Shown: positions 15,911 through 28,854, counted from the stretch's first letter. The stretch is DNA of 64,000 nt from Paludibacteraceae bacterium (GCA_905234685.1 CAJOIR010000003.1:42476-106475); one strand, 5' to 3'. Notes: generated by a model not told the origin, from the sequence alone. Numbers and translations are program-made.

Positions 15911-16936
15911 ATGGCAAGAGTGTTAGTGACAGGTGGCACGGGTTATATAGGTTCACACACGGTGGTAGAACTTATCAGTGCCGGTTATGACGTAGTTATT
16001 GTTGACAATCTCAGCAACTCGGACGCAGAAGTGCTGAACGGCATAGAGCAGATAATAGGCAAACGTCCGCCTTTTGAGAAGGTTGACTGCAACGACTATG
16101 CAGGTATGGAGCAGGTATTCAATAAGTATGATGACATCTGCGCCGTAATTCATTTTGCAGCAAGCAAGGCAGTGGGTGAGTCGGTAGAGAAGCCGCTGAT
16201 GTATTACAGAAACAACATAGGCTCGCTAATCACCTTGCTGGAACTGATGAAAGAGCACGGAGTTGTGAACATCGTATTCTCCTCATCGTGTACAGTTTAC
16301 GGTCAGCCAGACATACTGCCGGTAGACGAGAATGCACCTATCAAGCCAGCGCTGTCGCCATACGGAAACACGAAACAGATAAATGAGGAGATAATCCGCG
16401 ATACGGCACATTCAGACGCCTCGCTGCATGCCACGCTGCTTAGATATTTTAACCCGATAGGCGCCCACCCGTCAGCATTGATAGGTGAGTTGCCCAATGG
16501 TGTGCCACAGAATCTACTGCCATTTGTAACACAGACAGCCGCCGGAATAAGGAAAGAACTGAAGGTGTTCGGCGATGACTATGATACGCCAGACGGCTCA
16601 TGCATACGCGATTACATCAATGTAATTGACCTTGCCAAGGCACATGTGGTGGCAGTAAGAAGAATGCTTGAGAAGAAATCGTTAGAGCAAGTTGAAGTCT
16701 TCAACCTTGGAACGGGTAGGGGATTGAGCGTGTTGGAGATACTGCGCACCTTCATCAAGGTGACCGGTGTAAATGTGCCCTACCAAATAGTCGGGCGTAG
16801 AGAGGGCGACATAGAGAAAGTGTGGGCAAACCCCGACAAAGCGAACAACGTGCTTGGCTGGAAGGCGCAGGAGACTGTAGAAGACACTCTTCTATCCGCC
16901 TGGAGGTGGCAACAGAGGCTAATGAACAAGGTGTGA
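15911..16936 (+). CDS. galE: UDP-glucose 4-epimerase
   Basis: This 341-residue extended short-chain dehydrogenase interconverts UDP-glucose and UDP-galactose (or the N-acetyl forms). The NAD-binding GGTGYIGSH lies at residues 7-15. The catalytic Ser-Tyr-Lys set is recognisable in FSSSCTVYG and SPYGNTKQ. The substrate region includes LRYFNPIGAHPSALIGE, where the family-typical NPxGAH pattern is clear. Length and motifs match GalE closely. It sits 36 bases after the nucleotidyltransferase and 49 bases before manA in the same direction. Confidence 0.95.
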   Translation: MARVLVTGGTGYIGSHTVVELISAGYDVVIVDNLSNSDAEVLNGIEQIIGKRPPFEKVDCNDYAGMEQVFNKYDDICAVIHFAASKAVGESVEKPLMYYRNNIGSLITLLELMKEHGVVNIVFSSSCTVYGQPDILPVDENAPIKPALSPYGNTKQINEEIIRDTAHSDASLHATLLRYFNPIGAHPSALIGELPNGVPQNLLPFVTQTAAGIRKELKVFGDDYDTPDGSCIRDYINVIDLAKAHVVAVRRMLEKKSLEQVEVFNLGTGRGLSVLEILRTFIKVTGVNVPYQIVGRREGDIEKVWANPDKANNVLGWKAQETVEDTLLSAWRWQQRLMNKV

Positions 16937-16985
16937 CATATAGAACAGTTTTCATAAATAACCGAAGCACCAATCTACTCAAGTC

Positions 16986-17909
16986 ATGAACTTATATCCG
17001 CTGAAACTGACTACTCTTACTTTTCCCAAGATATGGGGAGAGGAAACATGGCATATGGTGCAAATGGATGACCGTCTGTCAGTTGTAGGGAACGGATTCT
17101 TAGCGGACAATGACTTGAACGACCTACTTGAAGTATATATGGGTGAGTTGGTGGGTGACCATGTGTATGAGAGATACGGCAACTATTTTCCACTGCTCTT
17201 CAAGACAATCCATACATTTGACGACATAAGCATTCAGGTGCATCCTGACAATGACTTTGCTTGGGATAACCATCAGGACTCAGGTAAAACAGAGATGTGG
17301 TATGTGCTTGATGCAGACCCTGATACATGTCTTATTTCAGGTTTTTCGAAAGATACCACAGCAGAGCAGGTACGCGCTGCGCTGAATGATGGAAGTCTAA
17401 CAGACTATATGAATCTGGTGCACGTGAAACCGGGTGATGTAATCTATCTGCCATCTGGGCGCGTTCATGCGTTGTTAAAGAACATAACTGTTGCTGAGAT
17501 CCAGCAGAATTCGGATCTCACATACCGTCTGTATGATTATAACAGAGCCGGTCTTGACGGCAAGCCGCGTGAACTGCATGTTGACAAGGCATTGCAGGTG
17601 CTTGATTTCAAGCGACTGCAATCGCCGCTGACTGATTATAAGGTCGTTGAGAACGGAGCGGTGAACCTTGTGACCTCTGACAGTTTCATAACCAACCTGA
17701 TTAGTTTGAACTGTACAATAGGTCGTGATTACGCACCATTAGATTCGTTCGTAGTATATATGTGCGTAGAGGGATCAGTGGAGTTGTCGTCGGAGAATAT
17801 TAAGGTGAATCTTGGTAAGGGTGACACCGTGCTTATTCCGGCTTCGCTTGACGAGGTCACGCTCTGCCCGCGGGGAGAGGCAAAACTGCTTGAGACCTAT
17901 ATGCCATAA
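16986..17909 (+). CDS. manA: Mannose-6-phosphate isomerase, class I
   Basis: This 307-residue zinc enzyme interconverts mannose 6-phosphate and fructose 6-phosphate. The metal site is visible in SIQVHPDNDFA (His), GKTEMWYVL (Glu) and GRVHALLKN (His). The cupin core is followed by a C-terminal beta domain. The size is that of the short bacterial class I form. It is the last gene of the sugar cluster and is followed by a strong bidirectional hairpin. In context it links fructose 6-phosphate to mannose or fucose sugar nucleotides for surface glycans. Confidence 0.92.
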   Translation: MNLYPLKLTTLTFPKIWGEETWHMVQMDDRLSVVGNGFLADNDLNDLLEVYMGELVGDHVYERYGNYFPLLFKTIHTFDDISIQVHPDNDFAWDNHQDSGKTEMWYVLDADPDTCLISGFSKDTTAEQVRAALNDGSLTDYMNLVHVKPGDVIYLPSGRVHALLKNITVAEIQQNSDLTYRLYDYNRAGLDGKPRELHVDKALQVLDFKRLQSPLTDYKVVENGAVNLVTSDSFITNLISLNCTIGRDYAPLDSFVVYMCVEGSVELSSENIKVNLGKGDTVLIPASLDEVTLCPRGEAKLLETYMP

Positions 17910-17934
17910 GAGATAACAGATAAGATAAATAATA

Positions 17935-17967
17935 ATAGAACGGCAACGGTAACGATTGCCGTTCTAT
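17935..17967. terminator. Bidirectional terminator between manA and the LRR gene
   Basis: A perfect 12-bp stem, ATAGAACGGCAA (17935-17946) with TTGCCGTTCTAT (17956-17967), lies between two convergent genes. T-rich bases follow on the plus strand. Confidence 0.8.
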
Positions 17968-17998
17968 TTCTCTTACAAGGAATGACAAAGTAACATGA

Positions 17999-19615
17999 TT
18001 ACAATTCCGCCCCAAGCAGGTTGTATGTCTTTTCATTATGCAAGATAAGCATTTGACCATCACGCATTATTTTCTTGTAGTCTGATACGTTTGCTTTAAC
18101 ATCTTCCACTGCATCAGGTTTGGCGGCAGTGTAAACTATATATAGAATCTCTGTGCCGTTAATCATCTCAATTGACGAGGTTCTGTCGTAGTATTTCTTG
18201 CCGTTGTATTGATAGTAGCTGAAGGGGATAATGGTCTCATTGCTTTCGGCATCATGGTATTTGCAAACGCTAGCATCTGACATATATGCAGTGAAATAAG
18301 GATCAGAGCAGGTGGCAAGTTTTGGGAATAATGCATAACTTGCCGAATAACCAGTGCCTGCACCTGTCGGGTGTTCATCAAGAATAAGTATCTCCATTTT
18401 GGGCGATCCTAAGCCTCCGGTAACCTCAACATTGATTTTGCTCCAATTAGCATCTGTTTTATATGCAGCATTGTCGTCGCAGTTGTCAGATTTGATATAG
18501 AACTGAGCAGTGTTCTTAGCCTCACCAAATACGTTCTCGTCGAAAATATCAGGAGGAGTAACCGGACAACGGACTGATTTAATCTGTACGCCATTGTATG
18601 CCGCTTCTTCAATCTTCTTCGTATCCTCAAGCCTAAGGTTGGCAACTGTGTTGACGCAACCATCGAAGGCGTGAGCACCAACCTCTTCCAGTGCCCACAC
18701 GTATGCCAGGTTCTTCATGCCATAGCAGAAGTAGGCAGGTACACGCGTCATCTCGCTTGTGTTCTCCACCTCAAATTCTCCTTCGTTGTCTTTGAGTGTA
18801 TAAAATGGTGAAGTGCCTTCGGCAAAGTCTGCCATACTCTTTGCCTGCCATTCAACATAACTCAGATTCTTGCAGCCTTCGAACATATTAGAAGCCATTG
18901 TGGTCACATTTTCACCTACGAAGAAATCCTCAAGTGAGGTGCAATTGCTGAAACATTTGTCATTGAATCTGGTTAAATTCGGAAGATTCCCTATGTTAGG
19001 ATTCCAAAGTTTGAAACAACTGCGGAAAGCTGATGCACCTATCTCCGTAACATATTCCGGTAATTTGACGGTTTCCAGTTTGTCGCAACCTAAGAAAGCA
19101 GATGCACCAAGATTTGTAAGATACGTTGATGTTGAGCCTACACGCATCTCTTTCATAAAGCTGTTCAAAAGTTTTTGTTTTTGTGTGTCTGAGAGTGATG
19201 ATGCAAATTTAATTGATAAATCAACCTCTTTCAGTGCGGAACATTGAGAAAATGCACCTATACCTATCATTAGAATGGCGTTTTCTCCGGAAGTGATTTT
19301 CGTTATTGTCTTATTTCCACTGAATGCATCTCTCCCAACTCCAACAACGCGGAACTCTTCGAATGTGCTCTTGCCGGTTTGAACGTAGACACTGGCAGGG
19401 ATAACTACTTCAGTGAAAGTTGAATATGGCGCCTCAGTGCTAATAGCATTTGACCATATGGCAGCGACATAACTACCTGAAGTGGCTTTACTTTCTGAAA
19501 GTTTAAACGACAAGCCGGATGTCTTGTCAACATAAACCTCATCTGTTGATAATTGTGCAAACATTGGCGAGCATATAACTGCCAATGTCATAACTAAGAT
19601 AAATGTTCTTTTCAT
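17999..19615 (-). CDS. BspA-like leucine-rich repeat surface protein
   Basis: This 538-residue exported protein starts with a signal peptide (MKRTFILVMTLAVICSPMFAQ); the ATG at 19615 gives the cleanest one. The body holds several LRR_5-type units with the pattern AF.GC..L..V.LP, for example LGASAFLGCDKLETVKLP, GASAFRSCFKLW, MFEGCKNLSYVEW and GAHAFDGCV. The final 25 residues (MRDGQMLILHNEKTYNLLGAEL) resemble the short conserved tail of Prevotella/Bacteroides surface proteins, thought to direct export and anchoring. Such proteins bind host matrix or other bacteria in known cases. The ligand here is unknown. It converges on manA. Confidence 0.85.
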   Translation of the reverse strand: MKRTFILVMTLAVICSPMFAQLSTDEVYVDKTSGLSFKLSESKATSGSYVAAIWSNAISTEAPYSTFTEVVIPASVYVQTGKSTFEEFRVVGVGRDAFSGNKTITKITSGENAILMIGIGAFSQCSALKEVDLSIKFASSLSDTQKQKLLNSFMKEMRVGSTSTYLTNLGASAFLGCDKLETVKLPEYVTEIGASAFRSCFKLWNPNIGNLPNLTRFNDKCFSNCTSLEDFFVGENVTTMASNMFEGCKNLSYVEWQAKSMADFAEGTSPFYTLKDNEGEFEVENTSEMTRVPAYFCYGMKNLAYVWALEEVGAHAFDGCVNTVANLRLEDTKKIEEAAYNGVQIKSVRCPVTPPDIFDENVFGEAKNTAQFYIKSDNCDDNAAYKTDANWSKINVEVTGGLGSPKMEILILDEHPTGAGTGYSASYALFPKLATCSDPYFTAYMSDASVCKYHDAESNETIIPFSYYQYNGKKYYDRTSSIEMINGTEILYIVYTAAKPDAVEDVKANVSDYKKIMRDGQMLILHNEKTYNLLGAEL

Positions 19616-19653
19616 AAGCATAGTTTTATTATGGTGTTTAACAATAAAGATTA

Positions 19654-20187
19654 TTACTGTTTAAAGAAACTGAAGTTCACACTACCGTAGCGTCTGTGCT
19701 CCGCGAAGTTCGGCTCAGCAGAGAAATCGTTGTCATCGGAATGCTCAAGCACAAACCAACCTCCTTGCTTGATCAACTGTTTATCGAATATTAGTGATGG
19801 TAGTGTGGGTAGTTGCTGAAGTGCGTATGGCGGGTCTGCATAGATGAAATCATATTGAATGTGGCAACTGTTGATATATTTGAATGCATCGCCCCTAATC
19901 ACATGCAAGTTGTCAATGTCTAGTTGTTTGCAAGTCTGTATGATGAAGTTCTGCTGAACATGTGCAAGTTCAACAGCAGTTACCTCTCGTGCACCTCGTG
20001 AGACGAATTCCAATCCAATGCCACCAGTGCCGGCAAACAAGTCAAGCATATCAATACCCTCGAAGTCCATGCGATTCTGCAATAAGTTGAACAGACTCTC
20101 TTTCGCAAAGTCTGTTGTTGGACGAGCAGTGATGTTTTTAGGAGGTGTGAGATGCCGCCCTCGGTATTTGCCTGATATGATACGCAT
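19654..20187 (-). CDS. rsmD: 16S rRNA (guanine966-N2)-methyltransferase
   Basis: This 177-residue SAM-dependent enzyme methylates G966 of 16S rRNA. I start it at MRIISGKYRGRHL, the usual RsmD N-terminus, rather than six codons upstream. The SAM motif LDLFAGTGGIGLEFVSRGA and the catalytic DPPY (in YADPPYALQQLP) are both intact. It lies just upstream of the LRR gene on the same strand (38-base gap) and downstream of a 13-bp inverted repeat that probably ends the preceding transcript. Confidence 0.93.
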   Translation of the reverse strand: MRIISGKYRGRHLTPPKNITARPTTDFAKESLFNLLQNRMDFEGIDMLDLFAGTGGIGLEFVSRGAREVTAVELAHVQQNFIIQTCKQLDIDNLHVIRGDAFKYINSCHIQYDFIYADPPYALQQLPTLPSLIFDKQLIKQGGWFVLEHSDDNDFSAEPNFAEHRRYGSVNFSFFKQ

Positions 20188-20199
20188 AATATATAAAAA

Positions 20200-20260
20200 T
20201 TTCAAGTTTCAGACTTCAAGCTTAAAGAAACACCTTAAACCTGAACCCTGAAACTTGAAA
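20200..20260. terminator. Inverted repeat between rsmD and the upstream gene
   Basis: TTTCAAGTTTCAG (20200-20212) and CTGAAACTTGAAA (20248-20260) are perfect 13-bp inverted arms with a 35-base spacer. It may be a bidirectional terminator. The right part, 20236-20270, reads as degenerate seven-base units (TTAAACC, TGAACCC, TGAAACT, TGAAACC). Confidence 0.5.
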
Positions 20261-20281
20261 CCTAAAAGCCCAATGGTTTGC

Positions 20282-20965
20282 TTATTCCCAGTTGCCTGCG
20301 TTGTTGTTTGGAGCCTCTATGGACCCAAAACGCAGACCAGGATAGTGGTCAAGTTGTTTCTCTTTGTCAATCAAGTTGACTAACTCTTGCTTGTCAAGGT
20401 CAGCAAGATATGTCTCAAATGGCGCTCTTACCTCAACAAGAGGCACTTTGATACCTTTATCAGTGGTATAGTTGTTGTCAACTTCAGCTTCATAACGGAC
20501 TTTGTCAGTATAGGGAATATAGATAATTTCATCAATGTTTTCTTCAGTGTATTCTCCTTTATAAAGCGACTGAATAAGATTTGTGTAGATTGTATCACGC
20601 TTGAAGCCTTCAAGACCGTTTTTCTTGATTTCTTTAATGTTGCCGCGTTTAATAATCTTTACAGCCTTGGCCTCTGTCATGCCGGCTTCAAGTTGAGCGT
20701 CAGTCAAAGCTCCTTCTTTCAAAACCTCTTTCTTTTTTGCAGTTTTAAGGAAGATAACCAAAGAGTCCAAATCAGCTGTATAATGACCCTTTTGAGCCTT
20801 GAACTCAACTTCTGCCGTACGCAGACTTACGAGATTCTTAACTACAGCAACTTCACGGTTGATGCGTTTCTCCTCAAAACGGATAGGAGTAACTACGCTC
20901 ATTACGCAAATGTAACTTAAAAAGCAGATTGCCAATCCAAGCAGGATACGAATAGTTGTTTTCAT
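20282..20965 (-). CDS. Membrane-anchored protein of unknown function
   Basis: This 227-residue protein has a single N-terminal hydrophobic segment (ILLGLAICFLSYICVMSVV, about residues 7-25), which could be an uncleaved anchor. A mostly alpha-helical region with high Lys/Glu content follows, and then a C-terminal beta-rich part (VRYEAEVDNNYTTDKGIKV). The early segment RTAEVEFKAQKGHYTADLDSL recalls the helical stalk-plus-head style of pilin-like pseudopilins, but no prepilin cleavage site is evident, so this is only a resemblance. A possible promoter box lies at 21034-21042 on the minus strand. It is divergent from relA. Confidence 0.7.
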   Translation of the reverse strand: MKTTIRILLGLAICFLSYICVMSVVTPIRFEEKRINREVAVVKNLVSLRTAEVEFKAQKGHYTADLDSLVIFLKTAKKKEVLKEGALTDAQLEAGMTEAKAVKIIKRGNIKEIKKNGLEGFKRDTIYTNLIQSLYKGEYTEENIDEIIYIPYTDKVRYEAEVDNNYTTDKGIKVPLVEVRAPFETYLADLDKQELVNLIDKEKQLDHYPGLRFGSIEAPNNNAGNWE

Positions 20966-21154
20966 GTTTTATAATTGTGTTTTGATATTATTATTAATTG
21001 GTTGTTAATGTGGTGGACAATTTCAATTAAATCCAAAGATACATTAAAACAATGCTCACCTACAATTGCGCTGCAAATTTACAAAGAATTTCTCAAATAT
21101 AACACACCTCACAAGAAAATATTTCTTTTTTTTGCTAAATATAGGAAAAAATTA

Positions 21155-21163
21155 TAACTTTGC
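21155..21163 (+). promoter_or_regulatory. Promoter -7 box for the relA-pyrG-CHAT operon
   Basis: TAACTTTGC lies 32 bases before the relA ATG. No comparable box is seen between relA and the genes that follow. Confidence 0.55.
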
Positions 21164-21194
21164 ATGCCTATTCCGATATTGCTAATAGTTTAAT

Positions 21195-23306
21195 ATGAAA
21201 GATTTACTTGCCAGACTAAAGGAATTGTATAATATAGAATTTTCAAGTGTAGAGCAGGATTTCCTGGCTGCACAGGAATTGTCATCTGATGAAGTAAAAC
21301 GTCGAGGGACAATTATTGATCTTGCTATCTCTGAAATAGGTCTTGGTAAGACTGCAGTAACTGCATTGCTTGTTAGAGATGCAGATGCTACTATGATTGA
21401 AAAGGCTTTCGGAGAGCAAACTGCAAAGATTGTTCAAGGTCTTAAACGAGTTGAAGACTTGTATCATGTTAATACCTCACTTGAGACTGAGAATTTCCGC
21501 AAACTGCTTCTTACTTTGGCTGAAGATGTTCGTGTGGTTCTTATTATTATTGCAGAAAGAGCGGCTTTGATGAGAAGTTTGAATGAACAAGAAGATTCTG
21601 AAACCAGAAAAGCTATTGCTCGCGAGACGTCTTTCCTCTATGCTCCTCTCGCTCACCGCTTGGGTCTGTATTCTATCAAGACAGAACTTGAAGATCTCTC
21701 CCTTAAGTTTACTGATTATGATACTTATAAGGCTATAGCGCACACTTTGAACGAAACAAAACAGCATCGTGATGCTTATATTGAAGCCTTTATTACACCT
21801 TTGAAGAAAAAGCTTGAGGATTTAGGATTCATGTTTTCAATTAAAGGGCGTACAAAGTCAATTCACAGCATCTATAACAAGATGCAGAAGCAGAATACCA
21901 CTGTTGATCATATCTACGACTTGTTTGCTATACGTATTATCCTTGATTCTGCTCCCGATAAAGAGAAAGCAGAGTGCTGGCAGGTATATTCCGTCATTGC
22001 CGATATGTATCAGCCGAATCCAAAGCGTCTGCGCGACTGGCTTACTATCCCCAAATCCAACGGATACGAGAGTTTGCATACTACGGTGCTCGGCCCTGAA
22101 CAGAAATGGGTGGAGGTTCAGATTCGTACCCGTCGTATGGACGAAATAGCTGAAAAAGGTGTAGCTGCGCACTGGAAATACAAGGGCGGAAAGAGTGAAG
22201 GAGGTATGGATGAGTTCCTTAAGAGTGTGAGAGAGATGCTCGAGAGTCCAAATGTTGAAACAAAAGATGCTCTGCAGGATTTTCGTCTAAGCCTTTATGA
22301 TCAGGAAGTATTCGTTTTTACACCCAACGGTGACCTTCACAAATTGCCGAAAGGTGCTACTGTCCTTGACTTCGCTTTTGCCATACATACTGGTTTGGGT
22401 TGTCGTTGTGTAGGAGGAAAGATTGGTGGTAGGAATGTGCCTATAAAACATATTCTGCACAATGGAGACCAAGTTGAGATTCTCTCTTCTCCGCAACAAA
22501 AGCCATCGCAAGCTTGGTTGGGTTTTGTATGCACTTCAAAGGCAAGAAACAAAATACGACAAGCTCTTAAAGAACAAGAATTCAAAGATGCGTCAGAGGG
22601 TCGTGAACTGCTTGAACGCAGGTTTAAAAACTGGAAAATAGAGTATAGCGAAGGCGACTTGTCACGTCTTTCCAAGAAATTTGGTTACAAGGCAGTCAAT
22701 GACCTTTATCAGGCTTTGGCTCAGGGAAAGGAAGATATTCTTAACCTGCGAGATAAATATATCGAGATGACAGATAATACAATGTCTCAGACAAACATTG
22801 TATCTGCTTCACAATATGTCGTGACTCAACCCCAAGAAACTTCCAAGGGTGCATCAGATGTACTTGTTATCGACAGTAATCTGCGCAAGGTTGACTATCG
22901 TCTCGCGAAATGTTGCAATCCCATATATGGCGACCCTGTGTTTGGTTTCGTCAGTGTTACTAAGGGTATAAGTATTCATCGTGCAGACTGCCCGAATGCA
23001 GCACAGATGAAAGAACGATATCCTTACAGAATAATTCCTGCAAGGTGGAGCGGTAAGGCAGTAGGACAACAATATCCTATTACTCTTCGTGTTGTTGGTC
23101 AGGATGATATAGGTATTGTAACCAACATCACATCTTTGATTAATAAAGAAAGTGGTGTGTTGCTTCGCACAATCTCCATTGACAGTCATGACGGTCTTTT
23201 TGAAGGACACTTGACATTGCTTGTTGATGACCTGAAGCAGTTAGAGCAAATGAGAAAGAAGATTAGCACTGTGAGAGGTGTGAAATCTTGTACAAGACAG
23301 ATGTAA
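21195..23306 (+). CDS. relA: RelA/SpoT-type (p)ppGpp synthetase, hydrolase site degenerate
   Basis: This 703-residue stringent-response protein has the full long-RSH order. HD domain (about 30-190), synthetase (about 210-350, with KGRTKSIHSIYNKM and IPKSNGYESLHTTV), TGS (VFVFTPNGDLHKLPKGATVLD), a Cys-containing RIS/zinc region (KCCNPIYGDPVFGFVS) and a C-terminal ACT. The hydrolase HD pair is replaced by RD in ALLVRDADAT, and the usual ADRxHNMR is AERAALMR, so hydrolysis is probably lost. The synthetase selectivity motif reads RLRD, close to the RxKD of bifunctional enzymes. I infer a synthetase-only enzyme, with hydrolysis encoded elsewhere. It heads a probable operon with pyrG. Confidence 0.9.
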   Translation: MKDLLARLKELYNIEFSSVEQDFLAAQELSSDEVKRRGTIIDLAISEIGLGKTAVTALLVRDADATMIEKAFGEQTAKIVQGLKRVEDLYHVNTSLETENFRKLLLTLAEDVRVVLIIIAERAALMRSLNEQEDSETRKAIARETSFLYAPLAHRLGLYSIKTELEDLSLKFTDYDTYKAIAHTLNETKQHRDAYIEAFITPLKKKLEDLGFMFSIKGRTKSIHSIYNKMQKQNTTVDHIYDLFAIRIILDSAPDKEKAECWQVYSVIADMYQPNPKRLRDWLTIPKSNGYESLHTTVLGPEQKWVEVQIRTRRMDEIAEKGVAAHWKYKGGKSEGGMDEFLKSVREMLESPNVETKDALQDFRLSLYDQEVFVFTPNGDLHKLPKGATVLDFAFAIHTGLGCRCVGGKIGGRNVPIKHILHNGDQVEILSSPQQKPSQAWLGFVCTSKARNKIRQALKEQEFKDASEGRELLERRFKNWKIEYSEGDLSRLSKKFGYKAVNDLYQALAQGKEDILNLRDKYIEMTDNTMSQTNIVSASQYVVTQPQETSKGASDVLVIDSNLRKVDYRLAKCCNPIYGDPVFGFVSVTKGISIHRADCPNAAQMKERYPYRIIPARWSGKAVGQQYPITLRVVGQDDIGIVTNITSLINKESGVLLRTISIDSHDGLFEGHLTLLVDDLKQLEQMRKKISTVRGVKSCTRQM

Positions 23307-23318
23307 AAACATGTATGA

Positions 23319-26593
<3,275 letters not shown>

Positions 26594-26622
26594 AAGTTAT
26601 AAAAATTTGATAGCATTATATT

Positions 26623-27972
26623 ATGACTCCGAAGACTAAAACAAGATTAAGGTGGTTTCTTATTGCAGTAGGAATTACCGGGTTGTCATGTCTGTTTACT
26701 TGGTGGTGTATGCCAGAGATTACAGAAATGTCATCTGTGCTATCTGTGCGTGGACAAGAAGGTGTTAGCGTCACTGACTTTTACAATCGTCTTGCAAGTC
26801 GTACTATCGACAGGCGTGATGGTGGTGAAGTGTTGTGTTTGAGTTACGAAGGTAGTTCACGCCGCGATATCACTACCATTCTCAATATTCTTACCGCCGA
26901 CACCAATCGTTGCCCGTCTGTTGTTGCACTTGATTTCTACTTCTCTTCGCCAAAAATCAAGGCAATGGATGACTCACTGATTAACGCATTGGCGCGCTGC
27001 TCTGAGCATTCAAGACTCGTTATGCCCTATATTGTGAAGTATAACGAGTATGATTATCTCCCACTAAACCCGGCAGAGCGGCTCAATTTCATAGAGCAGG
27101 AGGATGAAGTATATGCTTCTTTCACCTCAGACGTATCATCATATTTCAACGATACTCTCGTGCGGATGGGTAAGAATGTTAGTTTCGGAGTTATCAATCT
27201 TGCAGCAAACTACTTCACCGATGTCATGCGTGATTTCCGCTATGAGTTTCCGCTAAGTGACACACTCTCACCTGCGCTTGCAGAGATGTATGCTGACCGC
27301 ATAATTCGTAGTATGCCTGCCGAAATGGCTTACCAGAAAACGCTTGCTGACTATTCACATTATGCATCGGAGGACGCCATTCAGCGCATCTTCTATCAGG
27401 AGGTCGAGCGTCATTTTAATAACAACAACGACCGCCATGTCACTATCAACTACATGACTGACACGGTATTTGTATATAACACCGAGTGTCTGCTTGATAC
27501 GTCTGCCGCTTATGCCGCTCAACGTGAAGAACTCCTTGATGTGGCTAAGGGTAGGGCGGTTATTCTTGGTAGTCTTACAGAGGTTAAAGATGTTTATATA
27601 ACTCCACTGCCTGATTTGCAGGCTGGTGTACTTGTGCATGCTTATGGAGCAGACACCATTCTTTCCAATCTATATATCACTCACGTGCCCGATTGGCTTG
27701 CATACCTGATTGCGGTGTTGATATGTATCGCTTTCTCGTATATCAACTGTTGGGCGCTTGAGCGTACTGACATCGCAGTCAACTCCATCACCCGCACTTT
27801 GCAATTTCTCTTCGCACTTTTCCTTATTTGGTTTGGTTATATGTTCTTTGTGCATGGCAACGTTTACATCGACCTTGTCATTTCCATTCTTATGCTTGCG
27901 ACCAGTGCTTTTGCCTACGACCTCTATAATGGTATAGTATATACAATTAGGAAGATAATGAAAAAACAATAA
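26623..27972 (+). CDS. CHASE2-domain membrane protein without an output domain
   Basis: This 449-residue protein has one N-terminal membrane helix (about 12-30), a large extracytoplasmic region (about 35-350) resembling the CHASE2 sensory domain (VVALDFYFSSPKIKAMDDSL, then VAKGRAVILGSL and then PDLQAGVLVHAYGADTIL), and three closely spaced C-terminal membrane helices (about 355-440). CHASE2 proteins normally carry kinase, cyclase or phosphatase output domains after the helices; this one ends only a few residues later (KIMKKQ). It lies between the CHAT protease and a small exported protein, so I infer that it passes a signal to or anchors these partners in the envelope. Confidence 0.8.
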   Translation: MTPKTKTRLRWFLIAVGITGLSCLFTWWCMPEITEMSSVLSVRGQEGVSVTDFYNRLASRTIDRRDGGEVLCLSYEGSSRRDITTILNILTADTNRCPSVVALDFYFSSPKIKAMDDSLINALARCSEHSRLVMPYIVKYNEYDYLPLNPAERLNFIEQEDEVYASFTSDVSSYFNDTLVRMGKNVSFGVINLAANYFTDVMRDFRYEFPLSDTLSPALAEMYADRIIRSMPAEMAYQKTLADYSHYASEDAIQRIFYQEVERHFNNNNDRHVTINYMTDTVFVYNTECLLDTSAAYAAQREELLDVAKGRAVILGSLTEVKDVYITPLPDLQAGVLVHAYGADTILSNLYITHVPDWLAYLIAVLICIAFSYINCWALERTDIAVNSITRTLQFLFALFLIWFGYMFFVHGNVYIDLVISILMLATSAFAYDLYNGIVYTIRKIMKKQ

Positions 27973-27984
27973 AATCATATAAAT

Positions 27985-28851
27985 ATGAAACGAGTATTTT
28001 TTTCTTTAGTTGTCATGTGCATAATGACGACTATGACAGCACAAACCAAGTACGAACTCTGGAGTGTGTCAAGTGGCGAAGTTAAGGACAATAATGGCGA
28101 GGTTTTGAAGCGCGGTGTTGTAATTCCGGAGACTCAAGAACTTTGTGTGCCTAAAGGCACAACGGTAACTTTCGTCAATTCAACTACAAAGACAGTGTAT
28201 AAGTTTAAGCCTGATGAGAATGAGAAGGCGCCTGTAGTATGCAAGACTGTTAAAAACATGATTAACAAGAAGTCAAATGCTTTCTTGTTTCAGATTATGA
28301 CTCAGGTTTACAACGAGACCAAGCGGGCGAAGAAGCATAAATCTGTGCAGTATAGTATGCCCGGAGGTGCAAGCCGCGGATATGGTTACGACATGCAGCA
28401 TCAGTCTATTTATCTTCGTCTTAAAGACATCGCTAGTGCTGTTTACAATCATGATTCGTTGCAATACAACGGCAATATCGCCCTCTTGAAAGACAAAACT
28501 GTTGATGAGTGCACTTTCATTATTGAAAACCGCTCAATGAAGCAGGACTATGTTGTTAACATTCTTGCTGTTGATATGCGTACTGGTGCAGCATCACTAT
28601 GCTTGGAATTCCCATCTTTTTCTACCGAGAAGTTTCTTGTGGCTGAGGCTAACCAACGTCTGATTCTCGATGACTACTGCCTCATTGATAGTCCTGACAT
28701 AAAGTATATCCTTTTTGCCACTACTGACACTTACGATAGTTCTGTTATTCAGAGCATGCTCCTTGACCCGATGTTTAAGGCGAAATATACTGATAAATAT
28801 AGCAAGTATATTATCCAGCAATCGCATTATGTAAGCAAAAACCGCGAATAA
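27985..28851 (+). CDS. Exported protein of the CHAT-CHASE2 module
   Basis: This 288-residue protein has a signal peptide (MKRVFFSLVVMCIMTTMTAQ) and no identified family. The N-terminal part (about 21-85) reads as a beta-rich domain (YELWSVSSGEVKDNNGEVLK, then VPKGTTVTFVNSTT), and the C-terminal half contains a DECTFIIENRSMKQDYVVNI segment that leads into LAVDMRTGAASLCLEF. The spacing of this last part recalls DUF4384-like partners of caspase-type proteases, but this is a weak resemblance. It lies 12 bases after the CHASE2 gene and is the last gene of the operon. The ~110-bp repeat copy B starts four bases after its stop codon. Confidence 0.7.
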   Translation: MKRVFFSLVVMCIMTTMTAQTKYELWSVSSGEVKDNNGEVLKRGVVIPETQELCVPKGTTVTFVNSTTKTVYKFKPDENEKAPVVCKTVKNMINKKSNAFLFQIMTQVYNETKRAKKHKSVQYSMPGGASRGYGYDMQHQSIYLRLKDIASAVYNHDSLQYNGNIALLKDKTVDECTFIIENRSMKQDYVVNILAVDMRTGAASLCLEFPSFSTEKFLVAEANQRLILDDYCLIDSPDIKYILFATTDTYDSSVIQSMLLDPMFKAKYTDKYSKYIIQQSHYVSKNRE

Positions 28852-28854
28852 GTT

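Noticed and set aside
18163-18681. Frameshift in the LRR protein gene
   Set aside because: The minus-strand reading frame is continuous from signal peptide to tail; overlapping frames are chance.
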